This document shows positions 44,784 through 52,739 of a DNA stretch of 64,000 nucleotides, in pieces. Position 1 is the stretch's first letter, and each line of letters opens with the position of its first letter. The notes beneath the pieces were generated by a model that was not told the DNA's origin, ran no database searches, and saw only the letters and a list, made by a program, of their open reading frames with translations. A program made the position numbers and the translations under genes. This stretch comes from CAMASH01 sp041746635 (GTDB taxonomy: Bacteria > Verrucomicrobiota > Verrucomicrobiia > Chthoniobacterales > Terrimicrobiaceae): assembly GCA_041746635.1 (NCBI GenBank), contig JBGTGQ010000015.1, positions 62,001-126,000 on the forward strand. Direction: 5' to 3'.

Positions 44784-44787
44784 CCCA

Positions 44788-45273
44788 ATGTCCACCGCAC
44801 AGCCCGTCCGACCCCGCATGGTTGGAAAAACCAACCTGAACTTTGCCATCGTGGCCAGCCAATACAACGCGTCCTACGTCCAAGGCATGGTGGAGCACGC
44901 TCACCGCGAGATCAACGAACTGGAGCCCGGCGCCAAAATTCAAATCGTCTGGGCCCCGGGATCATTTGAGATTCCGGTGCTGGCCAAAACGGTTCTCAAG
45001 CACAAGAGATGTGACGTCGTGCTGGCCCTCGGCGTGCTCCTGCAGGGGGAAACCTCCCATGCTCTGCTCGTCGCCCAAGCGGTCACTTCCGCCTTGCAGG
45101 ATCTTGCCTTGGAATTCACCACTCCCGTGATCAACGAAGTCCTCCTGCTCGACAACGAAGACCATGCGAAAGCGCGCTGTCTCGATCTGGAGATGAACCG
45201 CGGTACCGAAGCCGCCCGCGCCGCCGTGGCCACCGCCCGCACCATGCGCGAGCTGACCTCCAAGCCGCTCTGA
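44788..45273 (+). CDS. ribH: 6,7-dimethyl-8-ribityllumazine synthase
   Basis: A 161-residue lumazine synthase, the step before riboflavin synthase. Motifs are NFAIVASQYN (substrate loop), WAPGSFEIPV, and GVLLQGETSHALLVAQAV with the catalytic histidine. The ATG at 44788 is preferred; a longer frame from 44734 would lie within the heptamer hairpin. No obvious Shine-Dalgarno is present because the hairpin abuts the start. nusB follows after 4 nt. Confidence 0.94.
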   Translation: MSTAQPVRPRMVGKTNLNFAIVASQYNASYVQGMVEHAHREINELEPGAKIQIVWAPGSFEIPVLAKTVLKHKRCDVVLALGVLLQGETSHALLVAQAVTSALQDLALEFTTPVINEVLLLDNEDHAKARCLDLEMNRGTEAARAAVATARTMRELTSKPL

Positions 45274-45277
45274 TCCC

Positions 45278-45724
45278 ATGGGCGTCCGACGCGATGGCCG
45301 CGAAGCAGCCGTGCAATTTCTTTATCTCCGCGACCTCAACGGGGACAGCAACCTGGAAGGATTTTACAAATTCCGCGGCCTCAGCCCCAGCGCCCGCAAA
45401 TTTTGCGGCACCCTCACCGCCGGGGCCATGGCCCGACAGGCCGAGATCGACGAGATCATTCGCACCAACGCCCAGAACTACGAACTCAGCCGCATCTCCG
45501 TGGTGGACCGCAACGTTCTGCGCATCGCCATTTACGAAATGGTCCACTGCCCGGAGACGCCGCCCGTCGTAGCCATCAATGAAGCCATCGAAATCGCCAA
45601 AAAATACAGCACCGAGGAATCCGGCCGCTTCGTCAACGGCGTCCTCGACCAGATCCGCGCGACGCTAAACCGTCCCGCCCGTTCTGCGGCGACTGGTGCC
45701 CCCGCGGACTTGCCTGACAAATAA
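45278..45724 (+). CDS. nusB: Transcription antitermination factor NusB
   Basis: A 148-residue all-helical protein beginning VRRDGREAAVQFLYL, the NusB arginine-rich RNA-binding start. VVDRNVLRIAIYEM and VAINEAIEIAKKYS are conserved helices. It works with NusE on rRNA antitermination. The pairing ribH-nusB is common in bacteria. Confidence 0.94.
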   Translation: MGVRRDGREAAVQFLYLRDLNGDSNLEGFYKFRGLSPSARKFCGTLTAGAMARQAEIDEIIRTNAQNYELSRISVVDRNVLRIAIYEMVHCPETPPVVAINEAIEIAKKYSTEESGRFVNGVLDQIRATLNRPARSAATGAPADLPDK

Positions 45725-45746
45725 ACCGAAGCTAATATCTCTCCAA

Positions 45747-45962
45747 ATGAGTCTCGCAGAAATCCTTGAAGAACTGCCCAAATTATCCCCGGACGAGCAA
45801 AGCCTTATCCGGCGACGAATCGACGAGTTGACCCCGGAGGAAGTAAGTTTGGAAACGCTGGCAGCAATCGATGCCGGGCGCCAGTCCATGCGCAAGGGAA
45901 AAACACACACCATCGAAGAAGCCCGGGATCTCCTTGCCCAATGGACTACAAGGTCATCCTGA
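45747..45962 (+). CDS. Putative antitoxin of a ParE-type pair
   Basis: 71 residues, charged and helical (LSPDEQSLIRRRIDELT). This looks like the short antitoxin type that precedes ParE/RelE toxins. The ATG at 45747 is used because the longer frame overlaps nusB. It overlaps the toxin gene by 22 nt. It probably neutralises the toxin and represses the operon; the DNA-binding fold is not clear. Confidence 0.75.
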   Translation: MSLAEILEELPKLSPDEQSLIRRRIDELTPEEVSLETLAAIDAGRQSMRKGKTHTIEEARDLLAQWTTRSS

Positions 45963-46246
45963 GCGACCTTTTTATCTCCGATCTCAAAGAAATCGTTGAC
46001 TCTCTGACCAGCTGGGCTGGAGAAGAAATTGCCTTTCGCATCGGCAACGAATTGGTTGACCGCGCCTTGGACGCTGGACGCAACCCGCACATCGGGCAAC
46101 CCGTCCGGCAACGCCCTGGAACGCGTAAAGTTTTGCGATACCCTTACCTCATCTACTACGATCTGGACGAATCCCGACAAGCCGTCGAAGTCCTGCGGGT
46201 CTGGCACGGAGCACGCGATCCCAAGACTCTACGACTTAAAAGTTAA
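45941..46246 (+). CDS. ParE/RelE family toxin
   Basis: 101 residues with the ParE layout. Early helices (ISDLKEIVDSLTSW) are followed by strands RKVLRYPYLIYYDLD and the final EVLRVWHGARDP, the usual R-x-W/H-x-x-R-D end of these toxins. ParE members poison gyrase and RelE members cut mRNA; which applies cannot be told. The pair sits between nusB and ftsY. Confidence 0.85.
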   Translation: MDYKVILSDLFISDLKEIVDSLTSWAGEEIAFRIGNELVDRALDAGRNPHIGQPVRQRPGTRKVLRYPYLIYYDLDESRQAVEVLRVWHGARDPKTLRLKS

Positions 46247-46252
46247 AAAATA

Positions 46253-47101
46253 ATGGCCCTCGGTTTTCTCAAAAGTTTCGTCGCAAAATTCAGTGCCAAG
46301 CCGGTCGATTGGGATGAGCTCGAAGAGGCGCTCATCCGCGCCGATCTCGGCGTGCCCATGAGCATGGCCATCCTCGACGCCCTGCGCGAACGCGGCAACG
46401 AGGTCAACGCCGAGACCGCCGCCGAGGTCGCCCGCACAGAAATCCTCAAAGTCCTGCCCATCGCCAATCCGCCCATCCGTCCGCTTCCCGCCAAACCCAA
46501 GGCCATCCTCATGGTCGGCGTGAACGGCACCGGCAAGACCACCTCTTCCGCCAAGATGGCCCATTGGTTCAAACGCACCCGCCACTCCTGCCTGCTCGTC
46601 GCTGCCGACACCTTCCGCGCCGCCGCCATCGAACAACTCGAAACCTGGGGCAGCCGCATCGGCGTGGATGTCGCCAAGACCCAATACGGCGGGGACTCCG
46701 CCGCGCTCTGCTACGACGCGTGGTCCAACGCCCACCGCCGCAACATCGAGTTTCTCCTCTGCGACACCGCCGGGCGCCTCCACACCAAGGACAATCTCAT
46801 GCAGGAACTCTCCAAGGTGAAACGCACCCTGGCCAAACACGACCCCGACGCGCCCCACGAATGCTTCCTCGTAGTCGATGCCACCACCGGCATGAACGCC
46901 CTCGTGCAAGCGCGGGAATTCCACCAAGCCGCCGGTCTCACCGGCATCATCCTAACCAAGCTGGACGGCAGCGGTAAGGGCGGCGTCGCCGTGGCCATCC
47001 AGAAAGAACTCGGCATCCCCACCCGCTTCATCGGCACCGGGGAAAAACTGGAAGATTTTTCCGCCTTCAACCGGGAAACTTTCGTCAATCGGATGCTGTA
47101 G
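46253..47101 (+). CDS. ftsY: Signal recognition particle receptor FtsY
   Basis: A 282-residue SRP GTPase that brings ribosome-SRP complexes to the inner membrane. It shows GVNGTGKTT (G1), ADTFRAAAIEQL, DTAGRLHT, VVDATTGMNA and TKLDGSGKGG, and ends in a FNRETFVNRML helix. The acidic A domain of E. coli FtsY is absent, giving an N-G form common in many phyla. It starts 6 nt after the toxin gene. Confidence 0.95.
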   Translation: MALGFLKSFVAKFSAKPVDWDELEEALIRADLGVPMSMAILDALRERGNEVNAETAAEVARTEILKVLPIANPPIRPLPAKPKAILMVGVNGTGKTTSSAKMAHWFKRTRHSCLLVAADTFRAAAIEQLETWGSRIGVDVAKTQYGGDSAALCYDAWSNAHRRNIEFLLCDTAGRLHTKDNLMQELSKVKRTLAKHDPDAPHECFLVVDATTGMNALVQAREFHQAAGLTGIILTKLDGSGKGGVAVAIQKELGIPTRFIGTGEKLEDFSAFNRETFVNRML

Positions 47102-47106
47102 CGGAA

Positions 47107-47652
47107 TCAAAACCCGCGGTAGTGCAGGCTGAGGAGCCGATAGCTCTGGGCGGCCTGTTCGGCGGTGTAGTAGTACAGGGAAAGCGTGGCGGTGTCCTGC
47201 GCCCATTGGTAGCCGATAACCGTCTGGAGCACGTCGCCGTCGCGGGTTTTTTGCCGGGCAATCACGCGGCCAATGCCGTATTTGGCCTCGATGTTGCGGC
47301 GGGTCTGATCGAAGAAGTTGCCGTATTGAGTGCTGTCCCAGTTAGGATCGCCGTAGTGGAGTTCGATCTCGTTGAGGGAGTCGCTCTCGAAGTAAAAAAG
47401 GGCGCGCTGGAGGAGCTTCTGGGGGATGCCTTCGACGACGAGGCATTGGCGATTTTGGACCTGCTTGCGTTCGACAACCTTGGCTTGTACGCGCTTGAGG
47501 CTGTCCTCCAGACGTTGGGCGGATTCGCCCCATTGGAAATTAAAAGGAACCTTGATCTCCTCCGCGGCTTGCAGCCGCGAGGCGGCCAGGCAGCCGGCAA
47601 GCGCGACAAGGAGGGTAAGGTGGCGGAAAATCACGTAGTTTAGATAGTGCAT
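47107..47652 (-). CDS. Exported protein of unknown function
   Basis: 181 residues with a signal peptide (LTLLVALAGCLAASRLQA, cleavage probably after LQA-A). The mature part is mixed alpha/beta with many Tyr and Gln (YFESDSLNEIELHYG, LSLYYYTAEQAAQ). No family is recognised. It converges with ftsY, 5 nt apart. Confidence 0.65.
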   Translation of the reverse strand: MHYLNYVIFRHLTLLVALAGCLAASRLQAAEEIKVPFNFQWGESAQRLEDSLKRVQAKVVERKQVQNRQCLVVEGIPQKLLQRALFYFESDSLNEIELHYGDPNWDSTQYGNFFDQTRRNIEAKYGIGRVIARQKTRDGDVLQTVIGYQWAQDTATLSLYYYTAEQAAQSYRLLSLHYRGF

Positions 47653-47824
47653 CTGCGGAGGAGGTCAAACCAGATACCTCTCCCCCCGCACGGAATTCTG
47701 TCGCCACGGCACTGCCTTGCCCTGTCGGGAAGAACGCCTCAACAACCGACCGGAGGAAGATAGCCTGTGCGAAGCACAGTCCACAGTGTGGCCGCAGGCC
47801 AGCAAAGTGGGGCGGCTACAAAGC

Positions 47825-49333
47825 TCAGGGGATTACGATTTCTCCAGCTTCGATTTCGGCGAGTTGCCCGAGGCCGGTGATGAGATACTCGGAGACGACC
47901 ACGCCGTCACCAGCAAAAACGCGGAGGGTTTCCGGCGTGTCGCCTTTTGCGGTGACGGTGCGATCGATGAATTTCCGGTTGGTGAGGGCAAGGAGGGGTA
48001 GGCCGTCGGCGGTTTGCAACCAGAGGCCGGTGGGTCCGGCGGCGGATTTAAGGGCGAGGGTCGAGCCTTTCGCGTTGAGGGTGTTGGCAAGCAGCGGGAG
48101 TTTCTGCTCGGCGGGCTGCGGGGTCGGACCGACATCGGGGACGAGCCTGCCCTCGACGAGGCCGAAGCGGCGGCTGTTCTCGATGGTTTTGTCGAGGAAG
48201 ACTTCCCAGTCAACCTCGGTGGCACCTTCGCTTGGCGCGGCAGCCGCAGGGCGGTATCCGCGGAGAGTCTGGCGGCTCCCGTTTTTGGAACGGAGCAGAA
48301 GGTAGATACTCAGCGACCTGTTGCTGGCGAAAATCTGCACGGTCTCGGCGAAGGCTTCCGTGATTTTCATCTGACGCAGGAGTTCGCCATCGAAGGCGTG
48401 CTGGCGCACGATGATGTCGGCACCGTGTTTGCCGGCGATCCAGAACGTTTCGTCGAGTCCGGCGGAGAGGGTGAGGTTTTCCGGTAGTTCCTTGAGCGGG
48501 GCGGGTTCGAATTGTTCGCCGCGGAAGAGCCAGACGCCGGTGGCATTCCAGCCCATGAGGGCGGCAGGGTTGGCGTCCAGGCCTTGGAAGTTTTCCGGAG
48601 TGGGGAGGGATTTACCCATGGCAAGGTTGGTGATATCACGTTGGTCGAGTTCGTTTTTTTTATCCGCCGCGAGATACAGGCGGTCTTTCCAGAATGCGCC
48701 GCTCGAAAAGACGCCGCTCTCGTCCGAGACCAGGGGCAGAGGGGGATTTTTGAGATCGTAAAGGAGCAGCGCGGTCCGGTCGTTGATCGCGGCGTGGCTG
48801 GCGTCCGCGGCCAGAAACTTCGCCTTGGAGGGCAGCGCAACCACGGTTTGCAAACCGGCGGTTTCGTCGAAACGCCAGAGCATGGCATCGGCGGATTCCG
48901 TTTTTTCGCGCGAAGGCCTGAAACCGAAAAGGATCATGTTTTCCTTATCACCAGCAACGACCGCACCGAGACCGGAAATCTCAAGGGAGGTGTCGTCCGC
49001 GATCCAGTCATTGAAATGATAGGCCTCGCCCTCTGCTTTCACGTCGGAGCCGACAACGTAACCGCGGATGCGATAGGTGCCGGAGGCCACCGATTTGCCG
49101 TCCTCGGCTTTCCCATCCCAGGTGGCGATGAGTCCGTTAAGGCCGATTTTGAAATCGGACTCGGCCGCTCCGACGAAGAGGGTGCGCACGAGTTTGCCGC
49201 CGGAATCAAAAACGCCCAGGCTGATGCGCCCTTCCAACTCGGGCAGGGCAAAGGCGAATTGTTGTTCTTGCGCGCGCAGGAGTCCCGGCAGCAGAGCCAG
49301 TGCAAGGAGAGAGACGGAGAAAATTTTCCTCAA
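47825..49333 (-). CDS. Exported protein with FlgD-Ig-like N-terminus
   Basis: 502 residues with a signal peptide (SVSLLALALLPGLLRAQ). Residues 30-110 read LEGRISLGVFDSGGKLVRTL and then WDGKAEDGKSVASGTYRIRGY, the pattern of FlgD Ig-like domains on surface proteins. The remainder looks like repeated strands, possibly a beta-propeller. It shares a 4-nt overlap with the GH57 gene, so both are in one operon. Function is unknown. The gap 47653-47824 shows no gene. Confidence 0.7.
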   Translation of the reverse strand: MRKIFSVSLLALALLPGLLRAQEQQFAFALPELEGRISLGVFDSGGKLVRTLFVGAAESDFKIGLNGLIATWDGKAEDGKSVASGTYRIRGYVVGSDVKAEGEAYHFNDWIADDTSLEISGLGAVVAGDKENMILFGFRPSREKTESADAMLWRFDETAGLQTVVALPSKAKFLAADASHAAINDRTALLLYDLKNPPLPLVSDESGVFSSGAFWKDRLYLAADKKNELDQRDITNLAMGKSLPTPENFQGLDANPAALMGWNATGVWLFRGEQFEPAPLKELPENLTLSAGLDETFWIAGKHGADIIVRQHAFDGELLRQMKITEAFAETVQIFASNRSLSIYLLLRSKNGSRQTLRGYRPAAAAPSEGATEVDWEVFLDKTIENSRRFGLVEGRLVPDVGPTPQPAEQKLPLLANTLNAKGSTLALKSAAGPTGLWLQTADGLPLLALTNRKFIDRTVTAKGDTPETLRVFAGDGVVVSEYLITGLGQLAEIEAGEIVIP

Positions 49334-50937
49334 GCGTAGTAATGCCAGTTCAGATTGGGAAAGAGATTATCCCGTTCCTCACAAGCCGCAAGCAGCGCAT
49401 TAAGAGGGTGGGGCCCCTCCTTCCCACCAACCCGGCGGTCTTCGGCCAGCAGGTCGTGGAGGCGGTTGAAACGCAGCAGGTGATCATTGGTGCGTTTCCC
49501 GGCGTATTCACGGGCGGTGCCGGTTTTCATGAGAAAGGCCCAGTCGCTGGATTGGGCGAGGAGGAGCTCGCGGGCCATTTGCTTGAGCAGGCGGTCGATG
49601 AGTTTGGAGCGGGAGCGGGCGAAGTTCCGAGCGGCGGCGGTCATGTGGCGCGCGGCGGCATGGAGGTGCGGATAGATCCACGCATTGCTGCGGTCAAGCC
49701 AGACTTCCCAGTAGCCCTTGTTGCCCCAGCTCGAAGGCGACGGAGCGACCACCTGCAGGGTCGGGTGGCCCTGAAGATAGCGCGTGGGCGTGGTGAGATG
49801 AAAAACGTTCTGGTCATACGCGGCCTTGCGCAAAAAGAGATCAAGAAACTCCGGCCCCTCAAACCACCAGTGACCAAAGAGCTCGGCGTCGTACGGGCTG
49901 AGCACCAGCGGATTGACCGGCAGCGTGGCGCGGAGTTGCTCGATCTGCTGCATGCGGCTTTGCAGAAAATGTCCGGCATGAGAATCGGCCGCGCCCAGGG
50001 CCCAATCGCGATGGTAGTAGTCCTTGTGTTCGCTGCCGGTGATGCGGTGGTATTTGAGGCCGGTGAAGCGACGGTGGCCGACTTGCGGGAAAACCTTTCC
50101 AATATAGTCCTCCGGCAGATCCTTCCCGATATCGCGGTAGAAATCCCGATAGGCCGGATCGCCCGGATAACCGTCGCGCGAACTCCACACCTGCCGGCTG
50201 GATTCCCGGTCGCGGGCGAAAACCGCCGGACCAGCCGGAGTGTAGTAAGGCGAGAAAATCGCAAAGCGCGGACGCGGCTGTCCATACATGAGACCATGGG
50301 AATCCACCACAAACCACCGCAGGTTCGCCTCTTGCAAAATCCGATCAACCCCCGGCACATAGCCACACTCCGGCAGCCAGATGCCCGCCGGATCGCAGCC
50401 GAAGCATTCGCGGTGGTAGTCCCGGCCGATGAAAATCTGCGCCCGCATGGACTCGGGAAAATCCTCCATCAGGGGCAGAAAACCGTGGGTGGCCGCACAG
50501 GTGATGATTTCCACCACGCCATCGCGCTGAAGCTGGGCGAAAGCCCCCACCACATCGCGCTGGATTTCCTTGAGATAAAAATCCCGCGAAGAAGTGAACC
50601 GTTCATGATAAAAACGGGCCAACCCGTTGAGATGCGGATCGGAGGCGGTTCGGTCGATTTCCAGGCGGGAGAGTTCGATGCCGCGCTCGAGGTAGCGCTC
50701 GGTCCGCGCTTTCAGCAACGGATCCCGCAGCATGGCGCAGAGAGTCGGCGTCATGGTCAGGGTCAATGCGACCGGCGCACGCTCCACCGCCAGACGGCGG
50801 AGCATCCGCAGAAGGGGAATGTAGGTTTCGACCACGGCCTCGAAGAGCCAGTCCTCCTCGTGGAATTCGTCGTGCTCCGGATGGCGGACGAAGGGAAGAT
50901 GGGCGTGGAGGAGGAGCGCCAGGTAACCCGATTGCAT
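49330..50937 (-). CDS. GH57 1,4-alpha-glucan branching enzyme
   Basis: A 535-residue GH57 enzyme. Conserved regions include LLLHAHLPFVRH at the start, GIWLPECGY with the likely nucleophile Glu, and SPYDAELFGHWWFEGPEFLD with the acid Asp; both match GH57 branching enzymes. It probably branches glycogen-like alpha-glucan in the cytoplasm. The ATG at 50937 is chosen because it begins the first conserved strand; the frame is open almost 300 nt further upstream. Confidence 0.9.
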   Translation of the reverse strand: MQSGYLALLLHAHLPFVRHPEHDEFHEEDWLFEAVVETYIPLLRMLRRLAVERAPVALTLTMTPTLCAMLRDPLLKARTERYLERGIELSRLEIDRTASDPHLNGLARFYHERFTSSRDFYLKEIQRDVVGAFAQLQRDGVVEIITCAATHGFLPLMEDFPESMRAQIFIGRDYHRECFGCDPAGIWLPECGYVPGVDRILQEANLRWFVVDSHGLMYGQPRPRFAIFSPYYTPAGPAVFARDRESSRQVWSSRDGYPGDPAYRDFYRDIGKDLPEDYIGKVFPQVGHRRFTGLKYHRITGSEHKDYYHRDWALGAADSHAGHFLQSRMQQIEQLRATLPVNPLVLSPYDAELFGHWWFEGPEFLDLFLRKAAYDQNVFHLTTPTRYLQGHPTLQVVAPSPSSWGNKGYWEVWLDRSNAWIYPHLHAAARHMTAAARNFARSRSKLIDRLLKQMARELLLAQSSDWAFLMKTGTAREYAGKRTNDHLLRFNRLHDLLAEDRRVGGKEGPHPLNALLAACEERDNLFPNLNWHYYA

Positions 50938-51028
50938 GGTCAGCCTCAGAGGTAACGGCCCGCCCGCGCCCGGACAAGAGTGATTTGCAGTTGCGGGTCG
51001 GGGGCCATTCACGCCATCCTCGCCGCCG

Positions 51029-51670
51029 GTGAAAACTCGCATTCTGATTTCCTCCCTGGCCGCGCTGGTTTGCCTGCCCCTGGCCGGCTTCGGCCAAGCC
51101 GGGTCAAATCCCGTCCAAGTGCTGGTAAACGACGCTTTGGTGAATCTCGAGAATAAAAAATTCGATGAGGCTCTGGCAAAACTCCAGGAGGCGGAGAAGC
51201 TGGATCCGAAATCCGTCTTTATCCTCAACCTGATCGGCGCCGCCTACACCAAAAAGAACGATTACGCGACGGCGAAAGCCCATTACGATAAAGCCCTTGA
51301 ACTCGACTACACTTTTTTTCCCGCCCAATTCAACGTGGGCGAGTTATTCTTCCTCCAGAAACAATACCTGCAAGCCCTCGAACACTTCACCAAGATGCTG
51401 AAGAATGATCCGGGCAATGAGCTGCTGCAATTCAAGGTGGTGCTCAGCCTGATCATGACCAACCAGGTCGAGGATGCGCAAAAGCTGGCCGCGCGCATGA
51501 AATTCCCGGGAGACGGCCCCGGCTGGTATTTCGCCCAAGCTGCCTTGAAAATTAAACAAGACGACAAACGCAAAGCGGCCGGGTTTGTTTCCAGCGCGAG
51601 GATGATTTTCCCGAACAAGATCTCCCTTTATCAGGAAACGTTCGAAGATCTGGGCTGGCCGGTCAAATAA
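51029..51670 (+). CDS. Exported TPR protein
   Basis: 213 residues with a signal peptide (LISSLAALVCLPLAGFGQA). Tetratricopeptide units are visible: ENKKFDEALAKLQEAEKLDP, IGAAYTKKNDYATAKAHYDKAL and GELFFLQKQYLQALEHF. The start is GTG at 51029. It is probably periplasmic. It lies 5 nt before hldD and may help envelope assembly; this is inferred from position only. Confidence 0.8.
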   Translation: MKTRILISSLAALVCLPLAGFGQAGSNPVQVLVNDALVNLENKKFDEALAKLQEAEKLDPKSVFILNLIGAAYTKKNDYATAKAHYDKALELDYTFFPAQFNVGELFFLQKQYLQALEHFTKMLKNDPGNELLQFKVVLSLIMTNQVEDAQKLAARMKFPGDGPGWYFAQAALKIKQDDKRKAAGFVSSARMIFPNKISLYQETFEDLGWPVK

Positions 51671-51675
51671 ACTCC

Positions 51676-52704
51676 ATGTCCAAACTTTCCAAAAAAAAGG
51701 AAACCCTTTTGCATGCCAAGGCCCGGGTGCTTGTCACCGGCGCCGCCGGATTCATCGGCAGCGCGCTCGTCCATGCCCTCAACCAGCGCGGCATCACCCA
51801 GATCGTCGTGACGGATTTTCTCGGGCAGGACGAAAAGTGGCGCAACCTCGCTCCGCTCGAATTCGAGGATTACGTGCCCGCCGACAAACTACTCGAGAAC
51901 CTCGCGCGTGATCCCGACTTTTACGGCAAGTTCGCCGCCTGCTTCCATCTCGGCGCCTGTTCCTCCACCACCGTTACCGACGCCACTTATGTGATGGAGA
52001 ACAATTACACTTATACCAAGACGCTCTGCCGTTGGGCACTCCAGGCCGGCACACGCTTTGTCTATGCCTCCTCGGCCGCCACCTACGGCGACGGGTCCGG
52101 CGGAATGGATGACCAGACTGACGATCTGCGTGCTTATCATCCGCTAAACCTTTACGGGTACTCGAAACACCTCTTCGATCTTTATGCACAGAAAGAGGAG
52201 ATTATGCCGGAGATTGTCGGACTGAAATATTTCAACGTCTTTGGCCCGAACGAATATCACAAGGGCGACATGCGCAGCCTGGTTTGCAAAGCCTACGAAC
52301 AGATCGTTTCCACCGGCAAAATCCGCCTCTTCAAAAGTTACCAACCCGAGTATCCCGATGGCGGACAAAAGCGCGATTTCGTTTACGTGAAGGACGCCGT
52401 GGCCATGACCCTGCACCTGGCCGAAACCGAAACCGCCGGCGGCCTCTACAACGTCGGCGCCGGCGTGGCTCGCACTTGGGTCGATCTGGCCAACGCGCTT
52501 TTTTCCGCTCTCGATCTGCCGCCCCAGATTGAATTCATCGAAATGCCGGAAAGCATCCGGCATCAATACCAATACTACACCTGCGCCAACATCGCGAAGG
52601 TGCGCTCCACCGGGTATGTTGCGCCGACCACTTCGCTGGAGGACGCCGTAAAGGACTACACGGTGAATTTCCTCCAGAGCGGCGCGCGGTTCGGCGAAAA
52701 ATAA
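51676..52704 (+). CDS. hldD: ADP-glyceromanno-heptose 6-epimerase
   Basis: A 342-residue extended SDR enzyme that makes ADP-L-glycero-D-manno-heptose for LPS core. The first 15 residues are a basic extension. They are followed by VLVTGAAGFIGSAL (NAD loop), SSAATYGDG (Ser), YGYSKHLFD (Tyr-xxx-Lys) and a GLKYFNVFGPNEYHKG segment typical of HldD. It indicates heptose-bearing LPS. Confidence 0.92.
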   Translation: MSKLSKKKETLLHAKARVLVTGAAGFIGSALVHALNQRGITQIVVTDFLGQDEKWRNLAPLEFEDYVPADKLLENLARDPDFYGKFAACFHLGACSSTTVTDATYVMENNYTYTKTLCRWALQAGTRFVYASSAATYGDGSGGMDDQTDDLRAYHPLNLYGYSKHLFDLYAQKEEIMPEIVGLKYFNVFGPNEYHKGDMRSLVCKAYEQIVSTGKIRLFKSYQPEYPDGGQKRDFVYVKDAVAMTLHLAETETAGGLYNVGAGVARTWVDLANALFSALDLPPQIEFIEMPESIRHQYQYYTCANIAKVRSTGYVAPTTSLEDAVKDYTVNFLQSGARFGEK

Positions 52705-52710
52705 AAATTA

Positions 52711-52739
52711 AGGGGGGGGGGCAGGTTCGCCCTCCCCTA
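52711..52739. other. G10 tract and GC hairpin between hldD and hscA
   Basis: Ten consecutive G (52712-52721) and the following GCCCTCCCCT can pair as AGGGGGGGGGGC/GCCCTCCCCT around an AGGTTC loop. It lies between convergent genes. No T-tract follows, so it is not a standard terminator. Homopolymers of this length often vary in copying or sequencing. Confidence 0.5.
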
